Counted from the first letter of the stretch, positions 1-7,017 are shown. The stretch: DNA of 9,407 bases from Actinomycetales bacterium (GCA_015655255.1 JAATFJ010000043.1:1-9407); one strand, 5' to 3'. Notes: generated from the sequence alone by a model not told the origin. Made by a program: numbers and translations.

Positions 1-932
1 ATTCCTTCGGCGTCTCCGCGGCGACGATCCGCAACGACATGGCGCAGCTCGAGGACGAAGACCTCATCGCCGCGCCGCACACCTCCTCCGGGCGTGTGCC
101 GACGGACAAGGGCTACCGCGTGTTCGTGGATCACCTCGCCCAGCTCCGCCCGCTCTCCGGGGCGCAGCGTCGCGCCATCGAGTCGTTCCTCGGTGAGCCC
201 GCCGACCTCGACGACCTCATGGTCCGCACTGTGCGCGTGCTCACGCAGCTCACGGGGCAGGTTGCCCTCGCGCAATACCCCTCTTTCGCCCGGGCGCACC
301 TCACTCACATCGAGATTGTCGCGATCGCTCCGCAGCGCATGCTCGTCGTCCTCGTCACGGACGCGGGCGGGGTCTCCCAGCGCATCGCCGTGGTACCCGC
401 TCCCCTGGATGATGCCGACGTCGCCGTGCTCCGCGCGCGGCTGTCCGCGCTCATCACCGGGCGCTCGGTGGGGGAAGCATCCGAACGCGTGCGCCTGCTC
501 AGGGGGGACGTCGAGGGCGCCGATGCGGCGCTGCGCATCCTCGCGGAGGTCGTCGGCGAAGAGCTCACTACCTTCCGGCAGGAGCGTCTCGTCATGGCGG
601 GGGCGGCGACGCTCGCGCGCCGCGAGCAGGACTTCCGCTGCAGCATCCACCCGCTGCTCGAAGCGATCGAGGAGCAGGTGACGCTGCTGCGGCTCATGAG
701 CGAGATGGTGACCGACGAGCACGGCCTCGCCGCGAGCATCGGCGCGGAGAATGAGCCCTTCGGCATTCCGGAGGCCTCGATCGTCGCGAGCAACTATCTG
801 ACACCGAGTGGCACCGCGCGCGTGGGCGTGATGGGGCCGACCCGGATGGACTACTCGAGCAACTTCGCCGCAGCGCGGGCTGTCGCCCGCTACCTGTCGC
901 AGCTGCTCGAGGATGACGAGGCGAGCCGCTGA
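1..932 (+). CDS. hrcA: Heat-inducible transcriptional repressor HrcA, 5'-truncated by the window edge
   Basis: HrcA represses class I heat-shock genes by binding the CIRCE operator as a dimer; GroEL helps it fold. The reading frame is open from base 3 and ends at TGA 930-932, giving 309 residues here. Family members are usually about 340 residues, so roughly the first 30 are missing. The first visible residues ([14 protein letters not shown]) are the recognition part of the N-terminal winged helix, followed by the family signature [18 protein letters not shown]. The GAF-like dimerisation core follows, and the segment [22 protein letters not shown] near the C terminus is typical of the family. 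The ATG at 39 lies inside the helix-turn-helix and is not the true start. dnaJ follows 24 bases later, so the repressor and a co-chaperone are probably co-transcribed. The promoter and any CIRCE element lie outside the window. The identification is firm. Confidence 0.96.
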   Translation, partial: SFGVSAATIRNDMAQLEDEDLIAAPHTSSGRVPTDKGYRVFVDHLAQLRPLSGAQRRAIESFLGEPADLDDLMVRTVRVLTQLTGQVALAQYPSFARAHLTHIEIVAIAPQRMLVVLVTDAGGVSQRIAVVPAPLDDADVAVLRARLSALITGRSVGEASERVRLLRGDVEGADAALRILAEVVGEELTTFRQERLVMAGAATLARREQDFRCSIHPLLEAIEEQVTLLRLMSEMVTDEHGLAASIGAENEPFGIPEASIVASNYLTPSGTARVGVMGPTRMDYSSNFAAARAVARYLSQLLEDDEASR

Positions 933-955
933 GGCGGCTGACGCGAAAGGCAACT

Positions 956-2065
956 GTGGCTGACCACTACGAGGTTCTCGGGGTGTCCCGTGACGCCTCC
1001 CAGGACGATATCAAGAAGGCGTACCGGCGTCTCGCGCGACAACTGCACCCGGACGTCAACCCCAGCGAGGACGCGGCAGAGCGCTTCAAGCTTGTGACGC
1101 ACGCCTACGATGTGCTGAGCGATGAGGACTCTCGGCGCAACTATGACCGCGGCGGTGACGAGAACGGGAACTTCAACGGCTTCGGCGGCTTCGGGGACAT
1201 CTTCGAGACCTTCTTCGGCGCCGCACAGGGCGGCGGCCGGGGAGGGCGACCGCGCTCCCGCACGGAACGGGGACAGGATGCACTCGTGCGCATCGACCTC
1301 GACCTCGGCGACGTCGTCTTCGGGGCACATCGGGATATCGAGGTCGACACAGCCGTGCTGTGCGAGACCTGCCAAGGGTCCTGTTGCCAGCCCGGCACCT
1401 CTCCCGTCCGCTGCGATATCTGCGGCGGATCGGGGAATGTCCAGCGTCAGGTGCGCAGCCTCCTCGGCAACGTCGTCACCTCGCAGCCGTGCCCGACCTG
1501 CGAGGGTTACGGCACGACCATCCCGCACCCCTGCGCGACATGCCACGGACAGGGGCGCGTACGCTCGCGGCGTACGGTCTCTCTCGACATCCCTGCGGGT
1601 GTGGAGACGGGGCTGCGCCTGCAGCTGCCCGGCTCCGGAGAGGTCGGCAAGGCGGGTGGCCCCCACGGCGACCTTTACGTCGAGGTCACGGTCGCCCCGC
1701 ACCCGACGTTCAGTCGGGACGGCGACGATCTCCTCGCGACCCTCGAAGTAGCGATGACGGATGCGATCCTCGGCACGGAGACCTCCATCGACTCCCTCGA
1801 CGGGAAGGTCGACCTGGAGATCCGCGCGGGTGTGCAGTCCGGCGACGTGCTCACGATCAAGGGCCGCGGGATCACGCCGCTGCGCGGCACCCAGCGTGGC
1901 GATCTCCGGGTCGGCGTGCAGGTCGTGACGCCGACGAAGCTCGACGCCTCGCAGCGCGCGCTCATCGAGGACTTCGCAAAGAAGGCCAAGGACCCCGCAC
2001 CCCAGCTCGCCCAGTTCCAGCAGGGACTGTTCTCTAAGCTGCGCGACCGCTTCCGCGGACGTTGA
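956..2065 (+). CDS. dnaJ: Chaperone protein DnaJ (Hsp40), GTG start
   Basis: DnaJ delivers unfolded proteins to DnaK and stimulates its ATPase in the cytoplasm. The product has 369 residues. The J domain covers about 1-65, with the essential HPD at 31-33. A Gly/Phe-rich linker follows at about 66-100. The zinc-finger domain has repeats at 136-143, 153-160 (CDICGGSG), 179-186 (CPTCEGYG) and 193-200 (CATCHGQG), and a C-terminal substrate-binding and dimerisation region follows. The start is GTG, preceded by a GAAAGG ribosome-binding site at 945-950. No ATG gives a complete J domain. The position next to hrcA fits the second DnaJ of actinobacteria (DnaJ2) rather than the copy in the dnaK-grpE-dnaJ operon; this is inferred from context. 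One oddity: repeat 1 reads CETCQGSCC, where the family has Gly at position 143. All eight canonical zinc-ligand cysteines are present. Confidence 0.97.
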   Translation: MADHYEVLGVSRDASQDDIKKAYRRLARQLHPDVNPSEDAAERFKLVTHAYDVLSDEDSRRNYDRGGDENGNFNGFGGFGDIFETFFGAAQGGGRGGRPRSRTERGQDALVRIDLDLGDVVFGAHRDIEVDTAVLCETCQGSCCQPGTSPVRCDICGGSGNVQRQVRSLLGNVVTSQPCPTCEGYGTTIPHPCATCHGQGRVRSRRTVSLDIPAGVETGLRLQLPGSGEVGKAGGPHGDLYVEVTVAPHPTFSRDGDDLLATLEVAMTDAILGTETSIDSLDGKVDLEIRAGVQSGDVLTIKGRGITPLRGTQRGDLRVGVQVVTPTKLDASQRALIEDFAKKAKDPAPQLAQFQQGLFSKLRDRFRGR

Positions 2066-2078
2066 TGAGCGGGCACTG

Positions 2079-2804
2079 ATGGCGCTGCATTTCCTCGTTC
2101 CCGAGGCGCGGAGCGCGGCGATCGGCGAGATCGTCGCCCTGCGCGGCCCCGAGGCGAAGCACGCCCAGGTGCGCCGCGTGCGCACCGGCGAGGTCGTCAC
2201 CATCGGCGATGGCGCGGGCGTCTGGCTGGAGACGGAGGTCGTCTCCACCTCCGCCGCCGAGGTCGAGGTGCGAGTGACGCATCGGCGTGAGGATCCTTCG
2301 CCCGCGCCGCGCATCCTCCTCGCCCAGGCGCTCGCGAAGGGCGATCGGGATGAGCTCGCCGTGCAAGCGTCCTGCGAGCTCGGTGTGGACGAGGTCGTTC
2401 CCTGGCAGGCGGCACGTTCCGTGTCGCGCTGGGAGGGGCACAAGGCGACGAAGGGCAGAGAGCGCTGGGAGGCGATCGTGCGCGAGGCGGCCAAGCAGGC
2501 GCATCGCTCCTGGCTGCCCGCCGTGTCGGACGTGGAGACGACGGCGCAGCTGGCCCAGCGCGCTCCGGAGCAGCGCGTGCTCGTGCTCGACCCCACGGCC
2601 GCGGTGCCGCTGAGCGGCCTCGTGCCGGACCGCCGCGACGTGCTCCTCGTCGTGGGCCCGGAGGGCGGTGTCGCACCAGAAGAACTGCAGCGACTGGAAG
2701 CGGCCGGCGCCGAGCGCGTGCGCCTGGGCGCCACCGTGCTGCGCACCTCGACCGCAGGCCCCGCCGCCATCGCCCTCCTCTCCGCCACCTTGCACCGCTG
2801 GTAG
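2079..2804 (+). CDS. rsmE: 16S rRNA (uracil(1498)-N(3))-methyltransferase RsmE
   Basis: RsmE uses S-adenosylmethionine to methylate N3 of U1498 in helix 44 of 16S rRNA, acting on the assembled 30S subunit. The product has 241 residues, normal for the family. An N-terminal PUA-like domain includes the conserved GPEAKHAQVRRVRTGE at about 23-38. A SPOUT (trefoil-knot) methyltransferase domain follows, with QALAKGDRDELAVQ at 83-96, the SAM-binding loop VVGPEGG at 191-197 and the knot motif LGATVLRTSTAGPAA at 216-230. Many relatives have LRxETA where this protein has LRTSTA. The ATG lies 13 bases after the dnaJ stop, with only a weak purine-rich stretch before it, so translation may be coupled to dnaJ. 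A long inverted repeat follows, marking the likely end of this transcription unit. Confidence 0.95.
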   Translation: MALHFLVPEARSAAIGEIVALRGPEAKHAQVRRVRTGEVVTIGDGAGVWLETEVVSTSAAEVEVRVTHRREDPSPAPRILLAQALAKGDRDELAVQASCELGVDEVVPWQAARSVSRWEGHKATKGRERWEAIVREAAKQAHRSWLPAVSDVETTAQLAQRAPEQRVLVLDPTAAVPLSGLVPDRRDVLLVVGPEGGVAPEELQRLEAAGAERVRLGATVLRTSTAGPAAIALLSATLHRW

Positions 2805-2824
2805 CGACCGCACGCATCCGCCCT

Positions 2825-2881
2825 CTGTTTCTGTCTCCGGCCGGGTATACCCCGCGGATTTCCATCCGGAGACAGAAATAG
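2825..2881. repeat. Large inverted repeat with nested palindromes between rsmE and hinT
   Basis: The left arm at 2825-2840 (CTGTTTCTGTCTCCGG) pairs with the right arm at 2866-2881 (CCGGAGACAGAAATAG): 15 of 16 positions match and the remaining one can form a G-U pair in RNA. The inner 13 pairs are perfect. The 25-base spacer holds a perfect palindrome GGGTATACCC (2843-2852), then CCGCGG (2852-2857), and a small alternative hairpin CGGAT-TTCC-ATCCG (2855-2868) that competes with the right arm. It could terminate the hrcA-dnaJ-rsmE transcript, bind a dimeric regulator upstream of hinT, or be one copy of a dispersed palindromic repeat. No run of T follows either arm, so it is not a standard intrinsic terminator. 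The structure is seen directly; its role is not known. Confidence 0.85.
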
Positions 2882-2929
2882 CGGGGGTGACGGGGCGGAC
2901 GAGGCGAGGCGCGGGCGGGGAGGTGCCGG

Positions 2930-2935
2930 TAGACT
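2930..2935 (+). promoter_or_regulatory. Probable -10 element of a leaderless hinT promoter
   Basis: TAGACT fits the actinobacterial TANNNT -10 consensus and lies six bases before the hinT ATG at 2942. With the usual 6-7 base spacing, transcription would start at the A of ATG or next to it, giving an mRNA with no 5' leader. No clear TTGACA-like -35 is seen around 2907-2912, which is common for such promoters. The GGGGA at 2936-2940 is too close to the ATG to act as a ribosome-binding site. This would drive hinT-phoH-ybeY-CNNM-era. It is inferred from sequence only. Confidence 0.65.
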
Positions 2936-2941
2936 GGGGAT

Positions 2942-3289
2942 ATGACGGAGGCCTCGATCTTTACGCGCATACTTTCGGGAGAGATTCCCGGTGAGAAGCT
3001 GGCGGAGACCGATCGGGTGTTCGCGATCCGCGACATCAATCCCCAGGCGCCGTTCCACGCACTCGTCATCCCCAAGACCGCGCAGTACCGGGACGTGACC
3101 GAGCTCGCCGCGGGGGATCCGGGGCTGCTCGCCGAGTTCGTCGCCGTCGCGAAGAGCCTCGCTGACGAGCACGCGAACGGTGAATACCGACTTATCTTCA
3201 ACAACGGGGCGAGCGCCGCCCAATCCGTCTTCCACGTGCACGCGCACGTGCTCGCGAATCTCGAGGAGAACACACTCGTTGGCTTCTGA
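2942..3289 (+). CDS. hinT: HIT family protein, HinT-type nucleotide hydrolase
   Basis: Histidine-triad proteins of the HinT branch are small cytoplasmic dimers that hydrolyse nucleoside phosphoramidates such as AMP-lysine and release AMP; the in vivo role in bacteria is unsettled. The product has 115 residues, normal length. It opens with ASIFTRILSGEIPGEKLAETD, the typical HinT N terminus. It also has NPQAPFHALVIPK at about 33-45 and FNNGASAAQSVFHVHAHVLAN at 86-106, containing the triad H98-V-H100-A-H102. H100 is the expected nucleophile by family analogy. The ATG at 2942 directly follows a -10-like hexamer, which suggests leaderless translation. Its end overlaps the proposed phoH TTG start. 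In actinobacterial genomes a HIT gene often sits before phoH, and this arrangement agrees. Confidence 0.93.
   Translation: MTEASIFTRILSGEIPGEKLAETDRVFAIRDINPQAPFHALVIPKTAQYRDVTELAAGDPGLLAEFVAVAKSLADEHANGEYRLIFNNGASAAQSVFHVHAHVLANLEENTLVGF
3263..3268 (+). promoter_or_regulatory. Ribosome-binding site deciding the phoH TTG start
   Basis: GAGGAG inside the last codons of hinT lies ten bases before TTG 3279. It is the best Shine-Dalgarno match near the N terminus of PhoH and supports the TTG over the ATG at 3180, which lies far inside hinT and would add 33 residues of shadow-frame sequence. Confidence 0.7.
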
Positions 3290-4361
3290 CACTCCGAACG
3301 ATGTCACCCAGCACGTCTCCGTGGACGGCATCGCCATGGTGCAGCTCCTCGGCCCGCAGGACCGTCTGCTGCGCATGCTCGAGAAGCAGCATCCCGAGGT
3401 TGACGTCCACGTCCGCGGCAACGAGATCACCCTCACGGGCGGGCAGGATGCCGTCGCACACGCGCGTGCGCTCGTCGATGAACTGCTCGTCATGACCCGC
3501 GAGGGCCACGATCTCGCTCCCAGCGATGTGGAGCACTCCGCGCGCATCCTGCGTCGGGAGGACGGCCCGAGGCCGAGCGAGGTGCTCGGCGAGGCGATCC
3601 TCTCGACACGCGGCCGCGTCATCCGCCCCAAGACGCAGGGGCAGAAGGACTACGTCAACGCGATCGAGGAGAACACGATCGTCTTCGGCATCGGTCCTGC
3701 GGGAACCGGCAAGACCTACCTCGCGATGGCGAAGGCCGTGCAGGCGTTGCAGCGCAAGGAGGTGCAGCGCATCATCCTCACCCGTCCCGCCGTCGAGGCG
3801 GGAGAGCGACTGGGCTTCCTCCCCGGAACGCTCACCGACAAGATCGACCCCTATCTCCGCCCGCTCTACGACGCGCTGAACGAGATGATGGACCCGGAAG
3901 TCGTGCCGCGCCTCTTCGCGACGGGCACGATAGAGGTCGCGCCGCTCGCCTACATGCGCGGTCGCACCCTCAACGACTCCTTCGTCGTCCTCGACGAGGC
4001 GCAGAACACGACGCCGGAACAGATGAAGATGTTCCTCACGCGGCTGGGCTTCGGCACGAAGATGGTTGTCACGGGCGACATCACCCAGGTCGACCTTCCG
4101 CAGGGTGCCTCGGGGCTGCGCCTCGTCACGCGCGTGCTCGGCGACATCGAGGACATCCATTTCGCCCGGCTCACGAGTGACGACGTCGTGCGGCTCTCGC
4201 TCGTCGGACGCATCGTCGACGCCTACAGCGAGTACGACGAACGGCGCATGGCCGAGCGCACCGAGCGCGAGCAGGCCGCCTCCTTCGCCAACAGAGCAGA
4301 ACGCCGCGCCGCCCTGCGCCCCGGAACCGGCGACCGTTCCCCGAAACGAGGACGAGCATGA
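3279..4361 (+). CDS. phoH: PhoH family protein (PhoH-like ATPase)
   Basis: PhoH-like proteins are cytoplasmic P-loop ATPases related to the helicase core. Their role is poorly defined but is linked to RNA metabolism and, in many genomes, to YbeY. With the TTG start at 3279 the product has 360 residues. A small N-terminal domain includes LLGPQDRLLRMLEK and VRGNEITLTGGQDAV at 23-60. The ATPase domain has IRPKTQGQKDYVNAI at 115-129, Walker A GPAGTGKT at 139-146, TRPAVEAGERLGFLPG at 168-183, Walker B VVLDEAQN at 236-243, and TGDITQVDLPQGASGL at 265-280. The tail from about 322 is charged, Arg/Ala-rich and probably disordered. I chose TTG because GAGGAG precedes it and the residues that follow (VSVDGIAMVQLLGPQDRLL) match the family N terminus. 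It overlaps hinT by 11 bases and ybeY by 4 (ATGA). A later in-frame GTG (3318) would cut into this conserved start. Confidence 0.94.
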   Translation: MASDTPNDVTQHVSVDGIAMVQLLGPQDRLLRMLEKQHPEVDVHVRGNEITLTGGQDAVAHARALVDELLVMTREGHDLAPSDVEHSARILRREDGPRPSEVLGEAILSTRGRVIRPKTQGQKDYVNAIEENTIVFGIGPAGTGKTYLAMAKAVQALQRKEVQRIILTRPAVEAGERLGFLPGTLTDKIDPYLRPLYDALNEMMDPEVVPRLFATGTIEVAPLAYMRGRTLNDSFVVLDEAQNTTPEQMKMFLTRLGFGTKMVVTGDITQVDLPQGASGLRLVTRVLGDIEDIHFARLTSDDVVRLSLVGRIVDAYSEYDERRMAERTEREQAASFANRAERRAALRPGTGDRSPKRGRA

Positions 4362-4816
4362 TCGAGATCAACAATGAGTCGGCCATCGACATCGACGAGC
4401 AGGTGCTCCTGCGGCTCACCGACTTCAACCTCGGCCAGCTCCACGTCAGCCCCGACGCCGAGGTCGCCATCGTCCTCGTCGACGAGGGCGCCATGGAGGC
4501 ACTGCACGTGCAGTGGATGGACGAGCCGGGTCCCACGGACGTGCTGAGCTTCCCCATGGACGAGCTTCGGCCCGGCACGGAGGACCGGCCCACCCCCGCG
4601 GGCCTCCTCGGGGACATCGTGCTGTGCCCGCAGGTCGCCGAGACCCAGGCGCAGGCGGCGGGTCACTCGCTCATGGACGAGCTCGTCCTGCTCACCACGC
4701 ACGGTCTTCTGCACCTGCTGGGATTCGACCACGCCGAGCCCGACGAGGAGCGTGAGATGTTCGGACTGCAGAGGGAGCTCATCGCCGGTTTCGCCCGCGT
4801 CGAACGACGACGATGA
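4358..4816 (+). CDS. ybeY: rRNA maturation RNase YbeY (endoribonuclease)
   Basis: YbeY is a metal-dependent single-strand endoribonuclease needed for 16S rRNA 3'-end maturation and late 70S quality control. The product has 152 residues, normal length. The zinc-binding signature HGLLHLLGFDH occupies 115-125, with ligands H115, H119 and H125. The other conserved block, GPTDVLSFPMDE, lies at 58-69, and LLGDIVLCPQVA at 83-94 is also typical. The start ATG overlaps the phoH stop as ATGA, and the purine-rich GAGGACGAG just upstream can act as ribosome-binding site. Its own stop overlaps the next start in the same way. Placement between phoH and era matches its function with the ribosome assembly GTPase Era, with which YbeY is known to interact in E. 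coli. Confidence 0.96.
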   Translation: MIEINNESAIDIDEQVLLRLTDFNLGQLHVSPDAEVAIVLVDEGAMEALHVQWMDEPGPTDVLSFPMDELRPGTEDRPTPAGLLGDIVLCPQVAETQAQAAGHSLMDELVLLTTHGLLHLLGFDHAEPDEEREMFGLQRELIAGFARVERRR

Positions 4817-6081
4817 CCGAGATCCTCCTCCTCGTCGCCGCGGTGCTCCTCGTCGCCTTCGGCGGCCTCATGGCGGCGATCGATGCCGCCTACGGCGTCG
4901 TCTCGCAGTCCGATCTCGCGGAGATGGCCGCCGAAGGCCGCCACGCGAAGGCGTTGCGCAAGATCGCCGTCGATCCGTATGCCTCTGTGAACTCCGTTGC
5001 CTTCATCCGCGTCCTCGTCGAGGTCACGGCGGCGGTCCTCGTCACCGTGGCGTTCACGATCCTCTTCCAGAACATCTGGTGGGCGATGCTCGCCGCGGCG
5101 ATTCTCATGACGGGCATCACCTTCGTGCTCGTCGGCGCGAGCCCTCGGTCCTTCGGCCGCCAGCACGCGGAGCGCATGGTGCGCGGCTCCGCGCCCGTCG
5201 TCCGCGGACTTCGCGTGATCCTCGGCCACATTGCGCACGGCCTTGTGCTGCTCAGCAGCCGGGTCACACCCGGTTCGGGGCGCAGCTCGTTCGCCTCCGA
5301 GGAGCAACTGCTCAGCATGGTTGACGAGGCGGCCTCGAACGATCTCATCGAGGAGGATGACCGCGACCTCATCCACTCCGTCTTCGACTTCACCGACCGC
5401 TTCGTGCGCGCCGTCATGGTGCCGCGCACGGACATGGTGACCGTCGATGCGGATGCAACGACGACGGAGGCGATGGACCTCTTCCTCAGCCGCGGGGTCT
5501 CGCGCATGCCCGTCGTCGACGACGAGGCGGACGATGTCGTCGGCGTCGTCTATCTGAAGGACCTCGTCCAGTTCGCCTACCGGGACGACAGCGCCTGGCG
5601 CGATCTCGCGATCCGCCCGCTCGCGAGACCCGCGACCTTCGTGCCCGAATCGATGCGCGCGGAGACCCTGCTGCAGCAGATGAAGCGCGACGCCGTGCAT
5701 GTCTGCGTCGTCGTCGACGAACACGGCGGAATCTCTGGACTCGTGACGATGGAAGACCTCATCGAGGAGCTCGTGGGCGAGATCGCCGACGAATACGACC
5801 ATATGCCCGCCGAGGTCGTCGAACTGGGGCAGGGACGCTACCGCGTCAACGCCCGTATGCCTCTCGACGACGTCGGAGACCTCTTCCGGATCGATCTCGA
5901 AGACGAGGACGTCGACTCCATCGGCGGCCTGCTCGCGAAGGAGCTGGGCCAGGTGCCGCAGCCCGGGTCGACGGCCGTCGTCGACGGTCTCGTGCTCACG
6001 GGAGGAACGTCACGGGGACGAAGACGCGGCATCGCCACGGTGTTCGTGGAACGCGCGCCGGATAGAGAAGGACAACGATGA
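4813..6081 (+). CDS. CNNM/CorC-type membrane protein with tandem CBS domains (HlyC/CorC family)
   Basis: This is an integral membrane protein of the family that includes CorC/YfjD and the CNNM Mg2+ transporters; many are labelled hemolysin, a doubtful name. The product has 422 residues. The DUF21/CNNM membrane domain spans about 1-150, with hydrophobic segments near 3-24, 61-84, 88-110 and 128-148. Two CBS domains follow, about 200-258 (opening MVPRTDMVTVDAD) and 268-325 (containing VVVDEHGGISGLVTMEDLIEELVGEI at 299-324). A C-terminal CorC/HlyC domain covers about 335-415, with YRVNARMPLDDVGDLF and the VDSIGGLLAKELGQVP stretch. CBS pairs in this family bind adenine nucleotides and gate Mg2+ efflux; substrate and direction here are inferred. 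The start ATG overlaps the ybeY stop (ATGA) and the stop overlaps the era start (ATGA), so translation is probably coupled. Confidence 0.92.
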   Translation: MTEILLLVAAVLLVAFGGLMAAIDAAYGVVSQSDLAEMAAEGRHAKALRKIAVDPYASVNSVAFIRVLVEVTAAVLVTVAFTILFQNIWWAMLAAAILMTGITFVLVGASPRSFGRQHAERMVRGSAPVVRGLRVILGHIAHGLVLLSSRVTPGSGRSSFASEEQLLSMVDEAASNDLIEEDDRDLIHSVFDFTDRFVRAVMVPRTDMVTVDADATTTEAMDLFLSRGVSRMPVVDDEADDVVGVVYLKDLVQFAYRDDSAWRDLAIRPLARPATFVPESMRAETLLQQMKRDAVHVCVVVDEHGGISGLVTMEDLIEELVGEIADEYDHMPAEVVELGQGRYRVNARMPLDDVGDLFRIDLEDEDVDSIGGLLAKELGQVPQPGSTAVVDGLVLTGGTSRGRRRGIATVFVERAPDREGQR

Positions 6082-6977
6082 CTGACGAGACATTCCGCAG
6101 CGGATTCGCGACCTTCGTCGGCCGCCCCAACGTGGGAAAATCCACGCTCACGAACGCGCTCGTGGGCGAGAAGATCGCCATCACGAGCGAGAAGCCGCAG
6201 ACGACGCGACGTGCGATCCGCGGCATCCTCAACCGGCCCACGGGACAACTCGTCCTCGTCGACACTCCGGGGATACACCGTCCGCGCACCCTGCTGGGAG
6301 AACGGCTCAACGACCTCGTCGAACAGGTGCTGGGTGACGTCGACGTCATCGGATTCTGCGTCCCCGCCACGGAGAAGGTCGGCCCGGGCGATCGCCGCAT
6401 CGCCGCATCGCTCGACGGCTATCCGCGCTCGAAGAAGATCGCCATCGTCACAAAGACCGATGCCGCCTCGCGCGACGAGATCACGGAGCGTCTCATGGAG
6501 GTCGATTCCCTCCGTGAGGACTGGGAGGCCGTCATCCCGCTCTCCGCCCTCACCCGCGAGCAGCTCGATGTGCTCACCGGTGAGATCCTCGCCCGGATGC
6601 CCGAGGGGCCTGCGCTCTACCCCGAGGGCGTAGTGACCGACGAATCGGAGGCGGACCGGATCGCGGAGATCATCCGCGAAGCCGCGCTCGACGGCGTCCG
6701 AGACGAGCTGCCGCACTCCATCGCTGTCGTCGTCGACGACATCGCGCCGCGCGAGGGCTCCGACCTCACGGACGTGCACGCCTCGATCGTCGTGGAGCGG
6801 GACAGTCAGAAGGCCATCATCATCGGCCATAAGGGCTCACGGCTGCGCGATGTCGGTGCGCGGGCGCGGGGGGGCATCGAGGAACTGCTGGGAACGCGCG
6901 TCTTCCTCGGCCTGCACGTGAAGGTCGCCAAGGAATGGCAGCGGGACCCCAAGCAGCTGGGTCGGCTGGGGTTCTGA
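6078..6977 (+). CDS. era: GTPase Era, 30S ribosome assembly factor
   Basis: Era is an essential GTPase that binds the 3' end of 16S rRNA and helps assemble the 30S subunit. The product has 299 residues, normal length. The G domain shows G1 GRPNVGKST at 15-23, G2 around QTTRR at 41-45, G3 DTPG at 62-65, G4 TKTD at 125-128 and G5 SAL at 156-158. The C-terminal KH domain includes DELPHSIAVVVDD at 209-221 and IIIGHKGSRLRDVGARAR at 247-264. It ends with WQRDPKQLGRLGF, the usual Era C terminus. G4 has Thr where NKxD is the common form; TKxD is a tolerated variant. GAGAAGGA at 6065-6072 is a good ribosome-binding site, and the ATG overlaps the CNNM stop. It appears to be the last gene of the hinT-led operon before the pABA genes. 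Confidence 0.97.
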   Translation: MTDETFRSGFATFVGRPNVGKSTLTNALVGEKIAITSEKPQTTRRAIRGILNRPTGQLVLVDTPGIHRPRTLLGERLNDLVEQVLGDVDVIGFCVPATEKVGPGDRRIAASLDGYPRSKKIAIVTKTDAASRDEITERLMEVDSLREDWEAVIPLSALTREQLDVLTGEILARMPEGPALYPEGVVTDESEADRIAEIIREAALDGVRDELPHSIAVVVDDIAPREGSDLTDVHASIVVERDSQKAIIIGHKGSRLRDVGARARGGIEELLGTRVFLGLHVKVAKEWQRDPKQLGRLGF

Positions 6978-7008
6978 GCATCAGATGCTTGCGCGAGTCT
7001 TCGGGGAT

Positions 7009-7012
7009 GAGG
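7009..7012 (+). promoter_or_regulatory. Ribosome-binding site favouring ATG 7018 for the aminotransferase gene
   Basis: GAGG, part of a GGGGATGAGGA stretch, lies five bases before ATG 7018. The in-frame ATG at 6985 has no comparable site at normal distance, and starting there would translate this purine stretch as Gly-Asp-Glu-Asp. The downstream ATG is therefore preferred. Confidence 0.55.
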
Positions 7013-7017
7013 ACGGC

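Noticed and set aside
39..932. Complete hrcA starting at ATG 39
   Set aside because: The frame is open to the left edge, and the residues before this ATG ([12 protein letters not shown]) belong to the conserved DNA-binding helix, so the gene starts outside the window.
2825..2881. Calling the inverted repeat a standard intrinsic terminator
   Set aside because: Neither strand has a T-run after the stem, and the 25-base loop is long. I kept it as an inverted repeat of unknown role.
890..3631. A 913-codon open frame on the - strand antisense to dnaJ, rsmE and hinT
   Set aside because: It lies opposite four well-supported genes, has no recognisable domain and is Arg/Ser/Ala-rich. This is what GC-biased third codon positions produce in antisense frames.
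4663..5802. A 379-codon open frame on the - strand opposite ybeY and the CNNM gene
   Set aside because: It is very rich in His, Asp, Glu and Arg with no known motif, mirroring the codon pattern of the real + strand genes. I treat it as a shadow frame.
6450..6461. Era G4 motif TKTD instead of NKxD, considered as a defect in guanine recognition
   Set aside because: Thr or Asn at this position is an accepted form of the G4 motif in GTPases, and all other G motifs and the KH domain are intact.
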